10,254 nt of DNA, taken from positions 1-10,254 of the forward strand of contig JALSQH010000251.1 in assembly GCA_026985515.1 (NCBI GenBank), read 5' to 3'. The notes under the pieces are model-generated. The model worked only from the letters and a program-made list of their open reading frames with translations, had not been told where the DNA came from and did no database searches. Origin of the DNA: a bacterium (GTDB lineage: Bacteria; JALSQH01). Numbering within the stretch: position 1 is the first letter of the stretch; every line of letters begins with the position of its first letter. The translations under genes were made by a program, and so were the position numbers. Below, piece by piece: positions 1 through 6,985 of this stretch.

Positions 1-1968
1 GGCGATGGAAGCCACCATTACTGTGGTCAAATTGAGTGGTATATGTGCAATGGCCATAAATGATAGTCCGGCAAGAATGGGAAAGATGTTGGGAAGAATT
101 GTGAGAATGGCTACTCTTGCACTTTTAAAGAAAATGCCAATTATGAGGAATATCATCAGGAAGGCGGTAAAGAAACTCTCTATCTGGCCCTTCACAATCC
201 TGTCAGCAACTTCAACTATAAGGGAAATTGTTCCGGTAAAGTGAACTTTTATGTTTTTTGTTCTCCATCTCTGTTTGAGATAATCTGTAAATCCCTTTTT
301 AAGTTCGTCAACCTTCTCGGTATTTACATTCGCTGTCATAACCAGGGATCTGGCAAAGGAATATTCCTCGTTGACTGTCATATTCAGAAATTCGCTTCCC
401 TCCATCAGAAGGAGATACTGGGCTATGAGATTATTATTGCGGGGAATTCTGAAGTATGCCGGGCCCCCCCTGTGAAAAATTCTGTTCACTTCTTTAACGA
501 TAACAGGAAGTGATATTATTTTTCTTACCTGCCTGTAATGACCTATGAATCTTTCAAACCTGTCCATTTCTGTTAAAGCTTTTTTATGCTTAAAGGTATT
601 TGTCTCTCCCCTGTAGGTTATCAAAATGGGGGCTGATCCCGAAAGATGAGTATCAATAATTGAGTATGCCACCCTGACAGGATCTTTCGGTGAGAAGTAT
701 TCTCTCATGCTTGATTCAACTTTGAGAAAGAATACAAAGGGAAGCATGAAGATTACTAAAATAAGCGAAATCAGAATGATTACATTTTTCCGCCTTTTTA
801 TAAAGGAGGGTAAAAATTCCAGAAAATTGTCAAGTAATCCCCGTTGAGTTCTTTTTATAGATACCTGGCTCCTGTGGGGAATTATCATGAGAAGAGAAGG
901 CACAAAAGTTATGGTGTAGAGATAAGCAACCATTACTCCAACAGCAGCAATTTCTCCAAGTTCTTTTACCGTCTGAATATTGCTGAACATGAGAGAGGAA
1001 AATCCAAGTGCTGTAGTAAAGCTTGTCATAAAGCAGGGTCCTATCATTCTTTCAAGGGTGTTAACAAGAGCTTTCTTTTTGTCGTTGAGAATCGTAAATT
1101 CTCCTTTGTAGTGGTTGAGAATGTGTATGACATCTGTCAGTCCAATTACACTTATCAGTGTTGGCAGGATTGAGGTGGATATGTTTATGTTTTTTCCCGT
1201 CAGGACGAGATATGCAAGGGCAACAATCATGGTGGACCATACTGAGAGATTGGGTAAAAGGATGAAGTAAAAGTTCCTGAATATGAAAAATAGGATTATG
1301 AAAACAATTATTACCGGGAGAATTGTGAAGATGTAAATGTCATGACGAACCTTGAAGTAAAGCTCCTCTATCATTATAGGTGCACCTGCAAGGTAGAATT
1401 TCTTAAAGTTTTTACGTAAAATCCTTTTTATCTGTTTCACAACAGATACAATTCTATTCTCATTGTATGCCTGTTCTGAGAGGGTTATATAGATAGCTGT
1501 GTATTTCAGGTCATCTGAGACAATATAGTTCTGAAGAAGATTTGAGATTAAAAGAAGCCTTTTTAGTTCTTTTATTTCTTTTCTTTCAGGCGGTGTGTGT
1601 GGCACTATTGGACCGGTTGATATTGTATTTCCCGAGGTTTTGATGTAGCTGAAATTTGTTATTCCAGAAACACTTTCAATGTATGGAATTCTTTTTAAAT
1701 CGTTTATGCACCTTTCAATTGCCACATAATCAGCAGGGTCATTGATATTCCAGGGAATTGCTGCTGTAATTAGTCTGTCACTTCCAAATTCTTTTATTGT
1801 TTCTTCAAGCACAGAAGTATCAGACACATTTTTCAGAACCAGTTCTTTCAATGAATTATTGATCCTGAGATCCGGTAGATAGGTTGATGAAAAGATGACA
1901 AGAATCAGATCAAAGAGAAATAGATAGGGATAATTTTTTACTATGAATCTTGCTAACCAGCTTACCAC
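1..1968 (-). CDS. RND-superfamily exporter (MMPL/HAE3-like), 3' end cut off by window
   Basis: The minus strand is open from a GTG at 1968 to base 1 (656 codons) with no stop; an in-frame TAA lies two codons before the GTG. The protein has a membrane segment at about residues 13-30, a periplasmic-type loop to about 210, and a block of hydrophobic helices at about 211-370 containing GLTDVIHILNHY (Asp279). A second loop follows after a helix at about 395-415, then a second membrane block starts near 600 with LPNIFPILAGLSF. This two-fold repeated layout is that of RND proteins of the MMPL/predicted-exporter group (SSD-like), which move lipids, hydrophobic compounds or similar cargo using the proton gradient. 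The second-half charged motif expected just after SIA is outside the window, so roughly 100 or more residues are missing. No Shine-Dalgarno is visible at the GTG. It follows the 502-residue surface-protein gene by 39 bases. The cargo cannot be told; family assignment is firm, the start is less so. Confidence 0.88.
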   Translation of the reverse strand, partial: MVSWLARFIVKNYPYLFLFDLILVIFSSTYLPDLRINNSLKELVLKNVSDTSVLEETIKEFGSDRLITAAIPWNINDPADYVAIERCINDLKRIPYIESVSGITNFSYIKTSGNTISTGPIVPHTPPERKEIKELKRLLLISNLLQNYIVSDDLKYTAIYITLSEQAYNENRIVSVVKQIKRILRKNFKKFYLAGAPIMIEELYFKVRHDIYIFTILPVIIVFIILFFIFRNFYFILLPNLSVWSTMIVALAYLVLTGKNINISTSILPTLISVIGLTDVIHILNHYKGEFTILNDKKKALVNTLERMIGPCFMTSFTTALGFSSLMFSNIQTVKELGEIAAVGVMVAYLYTITFVPSLLMIIPHRSQVSIKRTQRGLLDNFLEFLPSFIKRRKNVIILISLILVIFMLPFVFFLKVESSMREYFSPKDPVRVAYSIIDTHLSGSAPILITYRGETNTFKHKKALTEMDRFERFIGHYRQVRKIISLPVIVKEVNRIFHRGGPAYFRIPRNNNLIAQYLLLMEGSEFLNMTVNEEYSFARSLVMTANVNTEKVDELKKGFTDYLKQRWRTKNIKVHFTGTISLIVEVADRIVKGQIESFFTAFLMIFLIIGIFFKSARVAILTILPNIFPILAGLSFMAIAHIPLNLTTVMVASIA

Positions 1969-1974
1969 ATGTTA

Positions 1975-1980
1975 ATTTTA
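1975..1980 (-). promoter_or_regulatory. Possible -10 hexamer (TAAAAT) directly before the RND gene
   Basis: On the minus strand TAAAAT lies 6 bases before the GTG start of the RND gene, so transcription starting 7 bases downstream would begin at the GTG itself. There is no convincing -35 at 16-18 bp spacing (TTTCCT at 17). The same hexamer precedes two other starts in this window that lack a Shine-Dalgarno. Weak evidence alone, since the region is AT-rich. Confidence 0.25.
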
Positions 1981-1990
1981 AAACTTTGAA

Positions 1991-2024
1991 GGGAAAAAGG
2001 AAAGGAGTTAACCCCTTTCCTTTT
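1991..2024 (-). terminator. Hairpin with short T-run at the end of the 502-residue protein gene
   Basis: An 11-bp perfect inverted repeat pairs 1995-2005 with 2014-2024 around an 8-base loop that contains the stop codon TAA. Read on the minus strand the right arm ends in CCTTTTT and is followed by CCC. The stem has only four G:C pairs and the T-run is five bases, so termination is probably partial. It could end the upstream transcript or attenuate read-through into the RND gene. Confidence 0.5.
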
Positions 2025-3516
2025 GATATCTGAGTTTCTTATAGAAGAATGGCAGGAGGATCATCAGGAGAAAACCTGGCAGAATATTTCCGTTTCCACT
2101 CATGTCACATCCACCTCCACCACCTGAGTGTGAACCTGGAGGAGGTGGTGCTGTTACATTTATTGTGAAGTGCTGAAGCATGAAACTGCTGCCGTTGTCC
2201 ACTTCCACAATTACATGATAAAGGCCGGTTTTTGGTGGATGCCACTGAATATACCCGCTTCCTGAATCTATACTCATTCCATCAGGAGCATAAAGGAGAC
2301 CATAGTGAAGTGTCCCTGATCCCTCAGCCTGTACATCATATATGTAGTTGTTGCCAAGCTGTACACTTCTGGGAGGATAACTTGTTATATTGGGAGAATT
2401 CTCATTGAGATACATACCATTGAGAACAAGCAACGGATGACCGGGGGCTCCTGTTCTGGAATCACCATAGTAGAAGGAGTAGTCCTGATTTACAATGACA
2501 TGTGCATTAAAAGCTCTTGTGGGATCGAAGAACCAGTCTCCCCTCAGAACAGATGAACTGTCACCGTAATCGTCAAAGAACCAGGGAAGAACTTCACCCG
2601 GGAGGTAGTTGCCATTATAGAGGGCTGATTTCAGGGTCTTACCGAAATTTCCGGGCCATCCAAGAATGTATCCATAGTAATTGTCGGTGGAGTCAAACAT
2701 TTCTGGATGTGAAAATTGCAACTCCCAGATTCCCCTTGAAGAGGTGATGTCTATAAGTTCATAGGGAACAGGATTGAGGTTGTTTATGTCTCCTCCAAGG
2801 TCATCGTTGGAAATGGATTCATCCCCTGCTGCTGGAGCAGTGAAATCTGTTGCATTTGGATCAAAGTAATAGGTAAGCATGTGTAGAGACTCAGTTTTTA
2901 TTCCTTCAAGCCAGTTCCTCAAATCATGGCCTTTGCCGTCATGTGCATAACTTGCAAATAACACTGGATGATTACCATACATACCTGCAGCAGAGTAAGA
3001 GTCATCGTAGAAATCGAGTCCACCACTTATATTGAGGCTTCCACTTTCTATGTCGTTACCCTGTTGTTCTTTGTAGACGGAAACTCTGTTATTTGTCATG
3101 ATTTCAAGGGCAGTGAAGTCACCGTAAGTAGAACCATCCTTGTAAACCACCACCATTATTCCGTCAAACTCGTGTGAGTATGGTGACAGACCACCTTCAT
3201 TTGTCCATACGTGGTAGAGGAAGTAGTAGATGAAAAAGTGAGTTTTACTTTCAATAACGAAGTAGTAAACCGCAGCAGGTAACTGTCCATTGTCATTCAG
3301 GGCATTCTGAATATTGTTGGTGGGATCAAAATCTCCATCAAAGTCAACAGAAGTGATTCTGTCAAATGCGCCGGTTGAGTCGGGGTAGACCTCCTGGTAA
3401 ATTACAGGAGCATAGTGTTCCGCTAATTCTTTGTATGAGGCGTATCCAGAAAGTCTGCCTGCCCACAGGCCCCCTAAAAATAAAGTGATGGTTAAAAATA
3501 CCTTCACCTTTCTCAT
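2008..3516 (-). CDS. Secreted protein with Ig-like domain and Cys-containing C-terminal sorting/anchor signal
   Basis: This 502-residue protein starts at ATG 3516, chosen over an upstream in-frame ATG (3567) because GGAGG lies 6 bases before it and the protein then opens with a clean signal peptide (MRKVKVFLTI..., hydrophobic to about residue 25). Residues 32-300 form an unrecognised domain beginning YAPVIYQEVYP, with aromatic-rich strands (VYYFVIES, FFIYYFLYHVW) and the motif HEFDGIMVVV at 115-124. Residues about 374-454 resemble a cadherin-like/He_PIG Ig domain (YDVQAEG, PDGMSID, GYIQW, GLYHVIVEVD). The tail has PPPPG, a Gly-rich stretch ending in Cys470 (GGGGGC), a hydrophobic helix (about 478-491) and a basic end (KKLRYQK). 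That layout matches CTERM-type sorting signals such as Synerg-, MYXO- or GlyGly-CTERM, so the mature protein is probably processed and exposed on the surface. Function of the main domain is unknown. It is the first gene of a two-gene set with the RND exporter. Confidence 0.85.
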   Translation of the reverse strand: MRKVKVFLTITLFLGGLWAGRLSGYASYKELAEHYAPVIYQEVYPDSTGAFDRITSVDFDGDFDPTNNIQNALNDNGQLPAAVYYFVIESKTHFFIYYFLYHVWTNEGGLSPYSHEFDGIMVVVYKDGSTYGDFTALEIMTNNRVSVYKEQQGNDIESGSLNISGGLDFYDDSYSAAGMYGNHPVLFASYAHDGKGHDLRNWLEGIKTESLHMLTYYFDPNATDFTAPAAGDESISNDDLGGDINNLNPVPYELIDITSSRGIWELQFSHPEMFDSTDNYYGYILGWPGNFGKTLKSALYNGNYLPGEVLPWFFDDYGDSSSVLRGDWFFDPTRAFNAHVIVNQDYSFYYGDSRTGAPGHPLLVLNGMYLNENSPNITSYPPRSVQLGNNYIYDVQAEGSGTLHYGLLYAPDGMSIDSGSGYIQWHPPKTGLYHVIVEVDNGSSFMLQHFTINVTAPPPPGSHSGGGGGCDMSGNGNILPGFLLMILLPFFYKKLRYQKERG

Positions 3517-3522
3517 GATGCA

Positions 3523-3527
3523 CCTCC
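3523..3527 (-). promoter_or_regulatory. Shine-Dalgarno that fixes the start of the 502-residue protein
   Basis: GGAGG on the minus strand with a 6-base spacer to ATG 3516. It lies inside GGGAGGTG and selects this ATG rather than the one 17 codons upstream. Confidence 0.8.
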
Positions 3528-3538
3528 CTTCTCTAAAT

Positions 3539-3567
3539 ACCTTATCACAAAGAATTTTTAAAGTCAA
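3539..3567 (-). promoter_or_regulatory. Sigma-70-type promoter of the secreted-protein gene
   Basis: On the minus strand TTGACT (3567-3562) and TAAGGT (3544-3539) are 17 bp apart, with TG one base before the -10 (extended -10). Transcription would start near 3532, leaving a leader of about 16 bases that includes the GGAGG Shine-Dalgarno. The promoter is divergent from the zapA promoter. Confidence 0.6.
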
Positions 3568-3634
3568 GACGCCAGTTTTGGCACAAATAAAATTTTTGCG
3601 AACAAAACTTGACAGTACCCCTCCTTTTCTCTGT

Positions 3635-3663
3635 TTGTATTTTGTGTATTTTTCTGGTAAAAT
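3635..3663 (+). promoter_or_regulatory. Promoter of zapA, predicted to give a near-leaderless mRNA
   Basis: TTGTAT (3635-3640), a 17-bp spacer, and TAAAAT (3658-3663) preceded by TGG (extended -10). The ATG of zapA is only 9 bases after the -10, so the transcript should begin about 1-3 bases before it. The TAA of the hexamer is also an in-frame stop, so no earlier ATG, GTG or TTG start is possible. Confidence 0.55.
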
Positions 3664-3672
3664 ATTCCTGCA

Positions 3673-3957
3673 ATGGAAGAGAGAGAAGTAAAAGTTGTAA
3701 TTGGAGGGAAGGTTTTTACGATTTTAACTTCTGAGAGTGAAGAAGTTATCAGAGCTGGTGAAAGATTGATAAATGAAAGATGGAAGGAGCTTGCAGGAAA
3801 GCTGGAAAATCTTGATAGTTTCTCCAGATGGCTGCTTTTATCTTTTGATCTTGCAGTGGATCTGGTCAAGGCTGAGAAATTGCAGGAGAATTTGAAACTG
3901 CTTGGAAATAGAGCTTCAGAAGTACTTGAAAGATTTGGGGAGAGAGGCGGGGATTAA
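3673..3957 (+). CDS. zapA: Cell division protein ZapA
   Basis: The 94-residue product has the size and pattern of ZapA: a short beta-rich N-terminus (VKVVIGGKVFTILTSESEE) followed by helices with INERWKEL and a long amphipathic stretch (WLLLSFDLAVDLVKAEKLQENL) suited to coiled-coil dimers. ZapA binds FtsZ filaments in the cytoplasm and promotes Z-ring bundling. The start is certain, because an in-frame TAA is 15 bases upstream and no other common start codon lies between. No Shine-Dalgarno is present in the 20 bases before the ATG, unlike most genes here; see the promoter entry. Its position before a structured RNA and a 5-formyl-THF cyclo-ligase matches the zapA-ssrS-fau order known from E. 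coli, which supports the call. ZapA sequences diverge strongly, so the identification rests on size, pattern and context. Confidence 0.82.
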   Translation: MEEREVKVVIGGKVFTILTSESEEVIRAGERLINERWKELAGKLENLDSFSRWLLLSFDLAVDLVKAEKLQENLKLLGNRASEVLERFGERGGD

Positions 3958-3967
3958 AATATAAGGA

Positions 3968-4075
3968 AAGGGGAAAGAAGAGGAAGCAATGGCAAATTCA
4001 TATATAAATTCGTCGGTAAGGACTTATTACATCCCCTTTAAATCAAGATAATTTTCGTTTCCTCTCTTTCCCCTT
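3968..4075 (+). ncRNA. Rod-shaped structured RNA; candidate 6S RNA (ssrS) or leader of the cyclo-ligase gene
   Basis: Bases 3968-3978 pair with 4065-4075 (11 bp); after a one-base bulge, 3980-3987 pair with 4057-4064 (8 bp, one G:U). This makes a 19-bp closing stem. Inside it AAATT (3994-3998) can pair with AATTT (4050-4054), and GTAA/TTAC (4016-4019 with 4027-4030) can form an apical hairpin, giving a rod with open bubbles. In E. coli and many other bacteria 6S RNA, a rod with a central bubble that binds RNA polymerase, lies exactly between zapA and fau. A TAAAAT (3955-3960) that overlaps the zapA stop would start transcription near 3967, at the base of the stem, although I find no good -35. 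At about 108-115 bases it is short for 6S RNA (commonly 160-200), so a cis-acting leader is a real alternative. There is no T-run after the stem, so it is not a simple terminator. Confidence 0.45.
3989..4051 (+). CDS. Possible 20-codon small ORF inside the structured RNA
   Basis: ATG at 3989 opens a 20-codon frame (MANSYINSSV...PFKSR) ending in TAA at 4049-4051. GAGG (3980-3983) sits 5 bases upstream, a proper Shine-Dalgarno distance, but it is part of the left arm of the closing stem and would be masked when the stem forms. It could be a leader peptide of the downstream gene, or chance: 20 codons is short, and purine-rich stem arms easily look like ribosome sites. If the region is a 6S RNA, this frame is meaningless. 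Confidence 0.2.
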   Translation: MANSYINSSVRTYYIPFKSR

Positions 4076-4087
4076 ACAGGTGTTATT

Positions 4088-4630
4088 ATGAAGTTTGACA
4101 TAAGGAACTTCTGTCTGGCATATAGATTTTCTCTATCATCAGAAGTTAAGAGAATTATCGAATTGATTTTTCTCCACAAAACAGGCAACCTTGTGAGGAA
4201 ATCCGGTGTTAAATTTGTGGGTATTTACTATCCTGTAAAAAGAGAGCCTTCCCTTCTCAAGTTAATGGAAGTTGCTGAAGAAATTAGGTTTTACTTCCCT
4301 GTAATGAAGGAGAAAGATCTCTGCTGGGGTAGTTACAGGGGGTGGAACCGGGGAAAAATTAACAGATACGGAATATGGGAGCCTGAAAGGTGTGATAATG
4401 AAATACCAGAACTGATTCTTGTTCCAGGTGTCGCATTTGATATGAAGGGTTACAGAGTGGGATATGGAGGAGGTTTTTTTGACAGATTCCTGGAAAATTA
4501 CAGCGGGATCAGTGTTGGAATTGTGTATGACAGGTGCCTCTTCAGAGAGTTGCCTGCTGAAGAGCATGATATTCCCGTAAAACTTGTTGTTAGTGAGAAG
4601 AAAGTGGTAGGAGAGAGGGTGTCTGTATAA
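4088..4630 (+). CDS. fau: 5-formyltetrahydrofolate cyclo-ligase (MTHFS)
   Basis: This 180-residue cytoplasmic enzyme converts 5-formyl-THF to 5,10-methenyl-THF with ATP, returning the stored folate to one-carbon metabolism. The family signature VPGVAFDMKGYRVGYGGGFF-DRFL is at residues 112-135 with the Gly-rich YGGGF loop; YGIWEP at 94-99 and EEHDIPVKLVVSE at 158-170 are also typical. The N-terminal basic pattern K-x3-R-x6-R (K2, R6, R13) fits the ATP-binding start of the family. The length is normal (about 180-200). The ATG has AGGTG six bases before it. The gene follows the zapA-structured RNA unit and ends 15 bases before rny, so it probably belongs to the same operon. The tail KLVVSE differs slightly from the more usual DxIITE, which does not argue against activity. 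Confidence 0.9.
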   Translation: MKFDIRNFCLAYRFSLSSEVKRIIELIFLHKTGNLVRKSGVKFVGIYYPVKREPSLLKLMEVAEEIRFYFPVMKEKDLCWGSYRGWNRGKINRYGIWEPERCDNEIPELILVPGVAFDMKGYRVGYGGGFFDRFLENYSGISVGIVYDRCLFRELPAEEHDIPVKLVVSEKKVVGERVSV

Positions 4631-4645
4631 AAAAGGAGGTTGAAA

Positions 4646-6205
4646 ATGTCAGGTATTTATCTTGTGGTAACTGGTTTGATCGCTTTGATAGCAGGAATAG
4701 GTGCTGGATACTTAATTTTTAACAGACTTTCCACCAAAAGGGTGGAGGATGCCAGGAACCTTGCTGATCAGATTATAGAAGAGGCAAAAAAAGAGGCTGA
4801 GAACATCAAGAAAGAGGCGGAGTTAAAGACAAAGTCTGAATTGCTCAAGCTTCAATCTGAAATGGAAAAGAAGTACAGAGAAAAGGAAGAAGAATTCAGA
4901 AAGAAAGAGCAGAGACTGATTCAGAAGGAGGAGGTGCTTGACAGGAGAATAGATCAGGTTGAGAAGAAGGAGCAGGAACTTATAAAGAGAGAAAGGGACA
5001 TTATTGAAACTGAGAGGAATCTTGAGAGAAGAGTTACCTATTATGATCAGCTGGTGGAAGAGGTTAAAACAAGGCTGGAGCGGATAGCGGGGATGACAAG
5101 AGAAGAGGCAAAGGAGGAGCTCAAGCAACAGATCATTGATGAAGCAAAACTGGAAGCTGCCAAGACTGTGAAACAGATCATTGAAGAGGCAAAAGAAGAG
5201 GCTGAGAGGGAGGCCAAGAAAATAATAGCACTGACAATTCAGAGGTACGCTGGTGACTACGTCTCTGAATCCACTGTTTCTGTTGTGACGCTTCCCAATG
5301 ATGAGATGAAGGGAAGGATAATTGGAAGGGAGGGTAGAAACATAAGGGCAATAGAGGCTGCCACAGGGGTAGATGTGATAATTGATGATACACCTGAAGC
5401 TGTTATCATATCGGCCCATAACCCTGTCAGGAGAGAAATAGCAAGGCTTTCTCTTGAAAAACTTGTTGCTGATGGAAGAATTCATCCTGCAAGAATTGAG
5501 GAGGTGGTTCAGCAGTCAAAGAAGGAAATTGAAAGGGAGATCAAGGAGGCTGGAGAGAAGGCTGTTTTTGATCTTGGAATTTCAAAACTTCACCCTGAAT
5601 TGGTCAAACTTGTGGGAAGGTTGAAATACAGAACGAGTTTCGGGCAGAATATTTATGTTCATTCTATGGAGGTGGCTTTTATCTCGGGAATGATGGCTTC
5701 TGAACTGGGCCTTGATGTGAAAATGGCACGAAGGGCGGGACTTCTGCATGATATAGGAAAGGCTGTGGACCATGAATTTGAAGGTACCCATGCTCAGATT
5801 GGTGCAGATCTTGCCAAGAAATATGGAGAACCCCCAGAGATAGTTCAGGCTATTGCTCAGCACCATGATGATAATCCTGAAAGTATCCTTGCTGTTATTG
5901 TTCAGGCTGCAGATGCTCTTTCCGCTGCAAGGCCGGGTGCAAGAAGAGAAATGCTTGAGAATTACATCAGGAGACTTGAAGAACTTGAGAACATAGCAAT
6001 GCAGTTTCACGGGGTTCAGAAAGCATATGCAATTCAGGCTGGAAGAGAGCTGAGGGTAATAGTTCAGAGTGACAAAATAAGCGACGAGGAATCCCTGATG
6101 TTATCCAGGGATATTGCAAAGGAGATTGAGAAAAATTTAAACTATCCCGGTCAGATAAAGGTTACTGTTATAAGGGAGACAAGAGCAATTTCCTTTGCGA
6201 GGTAG
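4646..6205 (+). CDS. rny: Ribonuclease Y
   Basis: RNase Y is a membrane-anchored endoribonuclease that starts mRNA decay. The 519-residue protein has the full family layout: an N-terminal membrane helix (residues 4-25), a long charged coiled coil (about 30-200), a KH RNA-binding domain with [10 protein letters not shown] at 223-232, and an HD metal-dependent domain. In the HD domain HSMEVA (H339), LLHDIGK (H368, D369), QHHDD (H406, H407) and [15 protein letters not shown] (D423) supply the metal ligands. Its length equals that of B. subtilis RNase Y (about 520). The ATG at 4646 is preferred to an in-frame TTG at 4640 because AAAGGAGG ends 6 bases before the ATG and only 1 base lies between it and the TTG. 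The stop is 3 bases from the ymdB start, and this rny-ymdB pairing is widely conserved. Confidence 0.97.
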   Translation: MSGIYLVVTGLIALIAGIGAGYLIFNRLSTKRVEDARNLADQIIEEAKKEAENIKKEAELKTKSELLKLQSEMEKKYREKEEEFRKKEQRLIQKEEVLDRRIDQVEKKEQELIKRERDIIETERNLERRVTYYDQLVEEVKTRLERIAGMTREEAKEELKQQIIDEAKLEAAKTVKQIIEEAKEEAEREAKKIIALTIQRYAGDYVSESTVSVVTLPNDEMKGRIIGREGRNIRAIEAATGVDVIIDDTPEAVIISAHNPVRREIARLSLEKLVADGRIHPARIEEVVQQSKKEIEREIKEAGEKAVFDLGISKLHPELVKLVGRLKYRTSFGQNIYVHSMEVAFISGMMASELGLDVKMARRAGLLHDIGKAVDHEFEGTHAQIGADLAKKYGEPPEIVQAIAQHHDDNPESILAVIVQAADALSAARPGARREMLENYIRRLEELENIAMQFHGVQKAYAIQAGRELRVIVQSDKISDEESLMLSRDIAKEIEKNLNYPGQIKVTVIRETRAISFAR

Positions 6206-6208
6206 ATT

Positions 6209-6985
6209 ATGAAGATCCTTTTTCTTGGCGATATAGTTGGGAAACCGGGAAGAAGAGCAGTGAAGAAATTTTTATCAGAATTCAGGGACTTTGATTTTTT
6301 GATAGCCAATGTTGAGAACAGTGCCGGCGGTTTTGGAATAACGGGACCGGTCTTCAACGAGTTGAAAGAAATGGGAATTGATGTGATGACATCAGGAAAT
6401 CATATATGGGATAAGAAGGATGGTGCAAAGGTTCTGGATGAGTATCCTGAATTCATACTGAGACCCGCTAATTATCCCCCGGGAGTGATGGGTAAGGGTT
6501 ACACCGTAAGAAAGAAAAATAACTTTAAAATAGGTGTGATAAACCTTCAGGGAAGAGTCTTCATGGATCCAATTGATGATCCTTTCAGAAAAGCGGAAGA
6601 GATCCTTGATGAGATAAGGAGTGAGGCTGATATAATTATTGTTGATTTTCATGCTGAAGCCACTGCCGAAAAGCAGGCTCTGGGCTGGTTTCTTGATGGA
6701 AAAGTTACAGCTGTTATAGGTACACATACGCATGTTCAGACTGCCGATGAAAGATTATTGAAAAAGGGAACATTTTATATCACCGATGCGGGAATGTGTG
6801 GATCCGTTGATTCAGTGATAGGAACTAAAATAGAAGATGCTCTTTACAGAATCAGGTTTCAGATCCCTGTAAGATTCAATGTTGCAAAGGGGGAAGAAGA
6901 GGTCCAGGGGGTTTTGATTGAAATTGACAATGCAGGCAGAGTAGTTGATTATAAACGTATAAAGGAGAGGATTGAAAGTGAGTGA
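6209..6985 (+). CDS. ymdB: YmdB-type metallophosphodiesterase (TIGR00282 family)
   Basis: The 258-residue protein is of normal family length and shows all metal-binding motifs: GDIVGKPGR with Asp8, [10 protein letters not shown] (Glu36, Asn37), SGNHIWD (Asn64, His65), DFHAEAT (His148) and [10 protein letters not shown] (His173, His175). In B. subtilis and relatives YmdB is a dinuclear-metal phosphodiesterase that acts on 2',3'-cyclic nucleotides and influences biofilm and mRNA levels. A link with RNase Y has been proposed there, and the adjacent rny fits it. The start ATG follows the rny stop by 3 bases, with its ribosome site (GCGAGG) inside the rny end, so translational coupling is likely. 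The 3' end overlaps tyrS. It should not be confused with the unrelated E. coli YmdB macrodomain protein. Confidence 0.95.
   Translation: MKILFLGDIVGKPGRRAVKKFLSEFRDFDFLIANVENSAGGFGITGPVFNELKEMGIDVMTSGNHIWDKKDGAKVLDEYPEFILRPANYPPGVMGKGYTVRKKNNFKIGVINLQGRVFMDPIDDPFRKAEEILDEIRSEADIIIVDFHAEATAEKQALGWFLDGKVTAVIGTHTHVQTADERLLKKGTFYITDAGMCGSVDSVIGTKIEDALYRIRFQIPVRFNVAKGEEEVQGVLIEIDNAGRVVDYKRIKERIESE

Noticed and set aside
464-470. Run of seven C, a possible frameshift site
   Set aside because: The RND frame continues through it without break and keeps family-like sequence on both sides.
5-1173. Open frames on the plus strand at 5-244, 241-513 and 844-1173
   Set aside because: They lie antisense to the continuous RND exporter frame, have no family features and are shadows.
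3609-3614. TTGACA as the -35 of zapA
   Set aside because: No acceptable -10 exists 16-19 bp downstream; TTGTAT-N17-TAAAAT closer to the gene fits better.
3968-4075. SRP RNA or tetrahydrofolate riboswitch
   Set aside because: The conserved SRP apical loop (GGAAGCAG type) and the THF riboswitch core motifs are not present; only the gene slot and rod shape remain, which suit 6S better.
4823-6010. Minus-strand open frames opposite rny
   Set aside because: They are antisense to a clear RNase Y frame; their low-complexity composition comes from the complement of the coiled coil.
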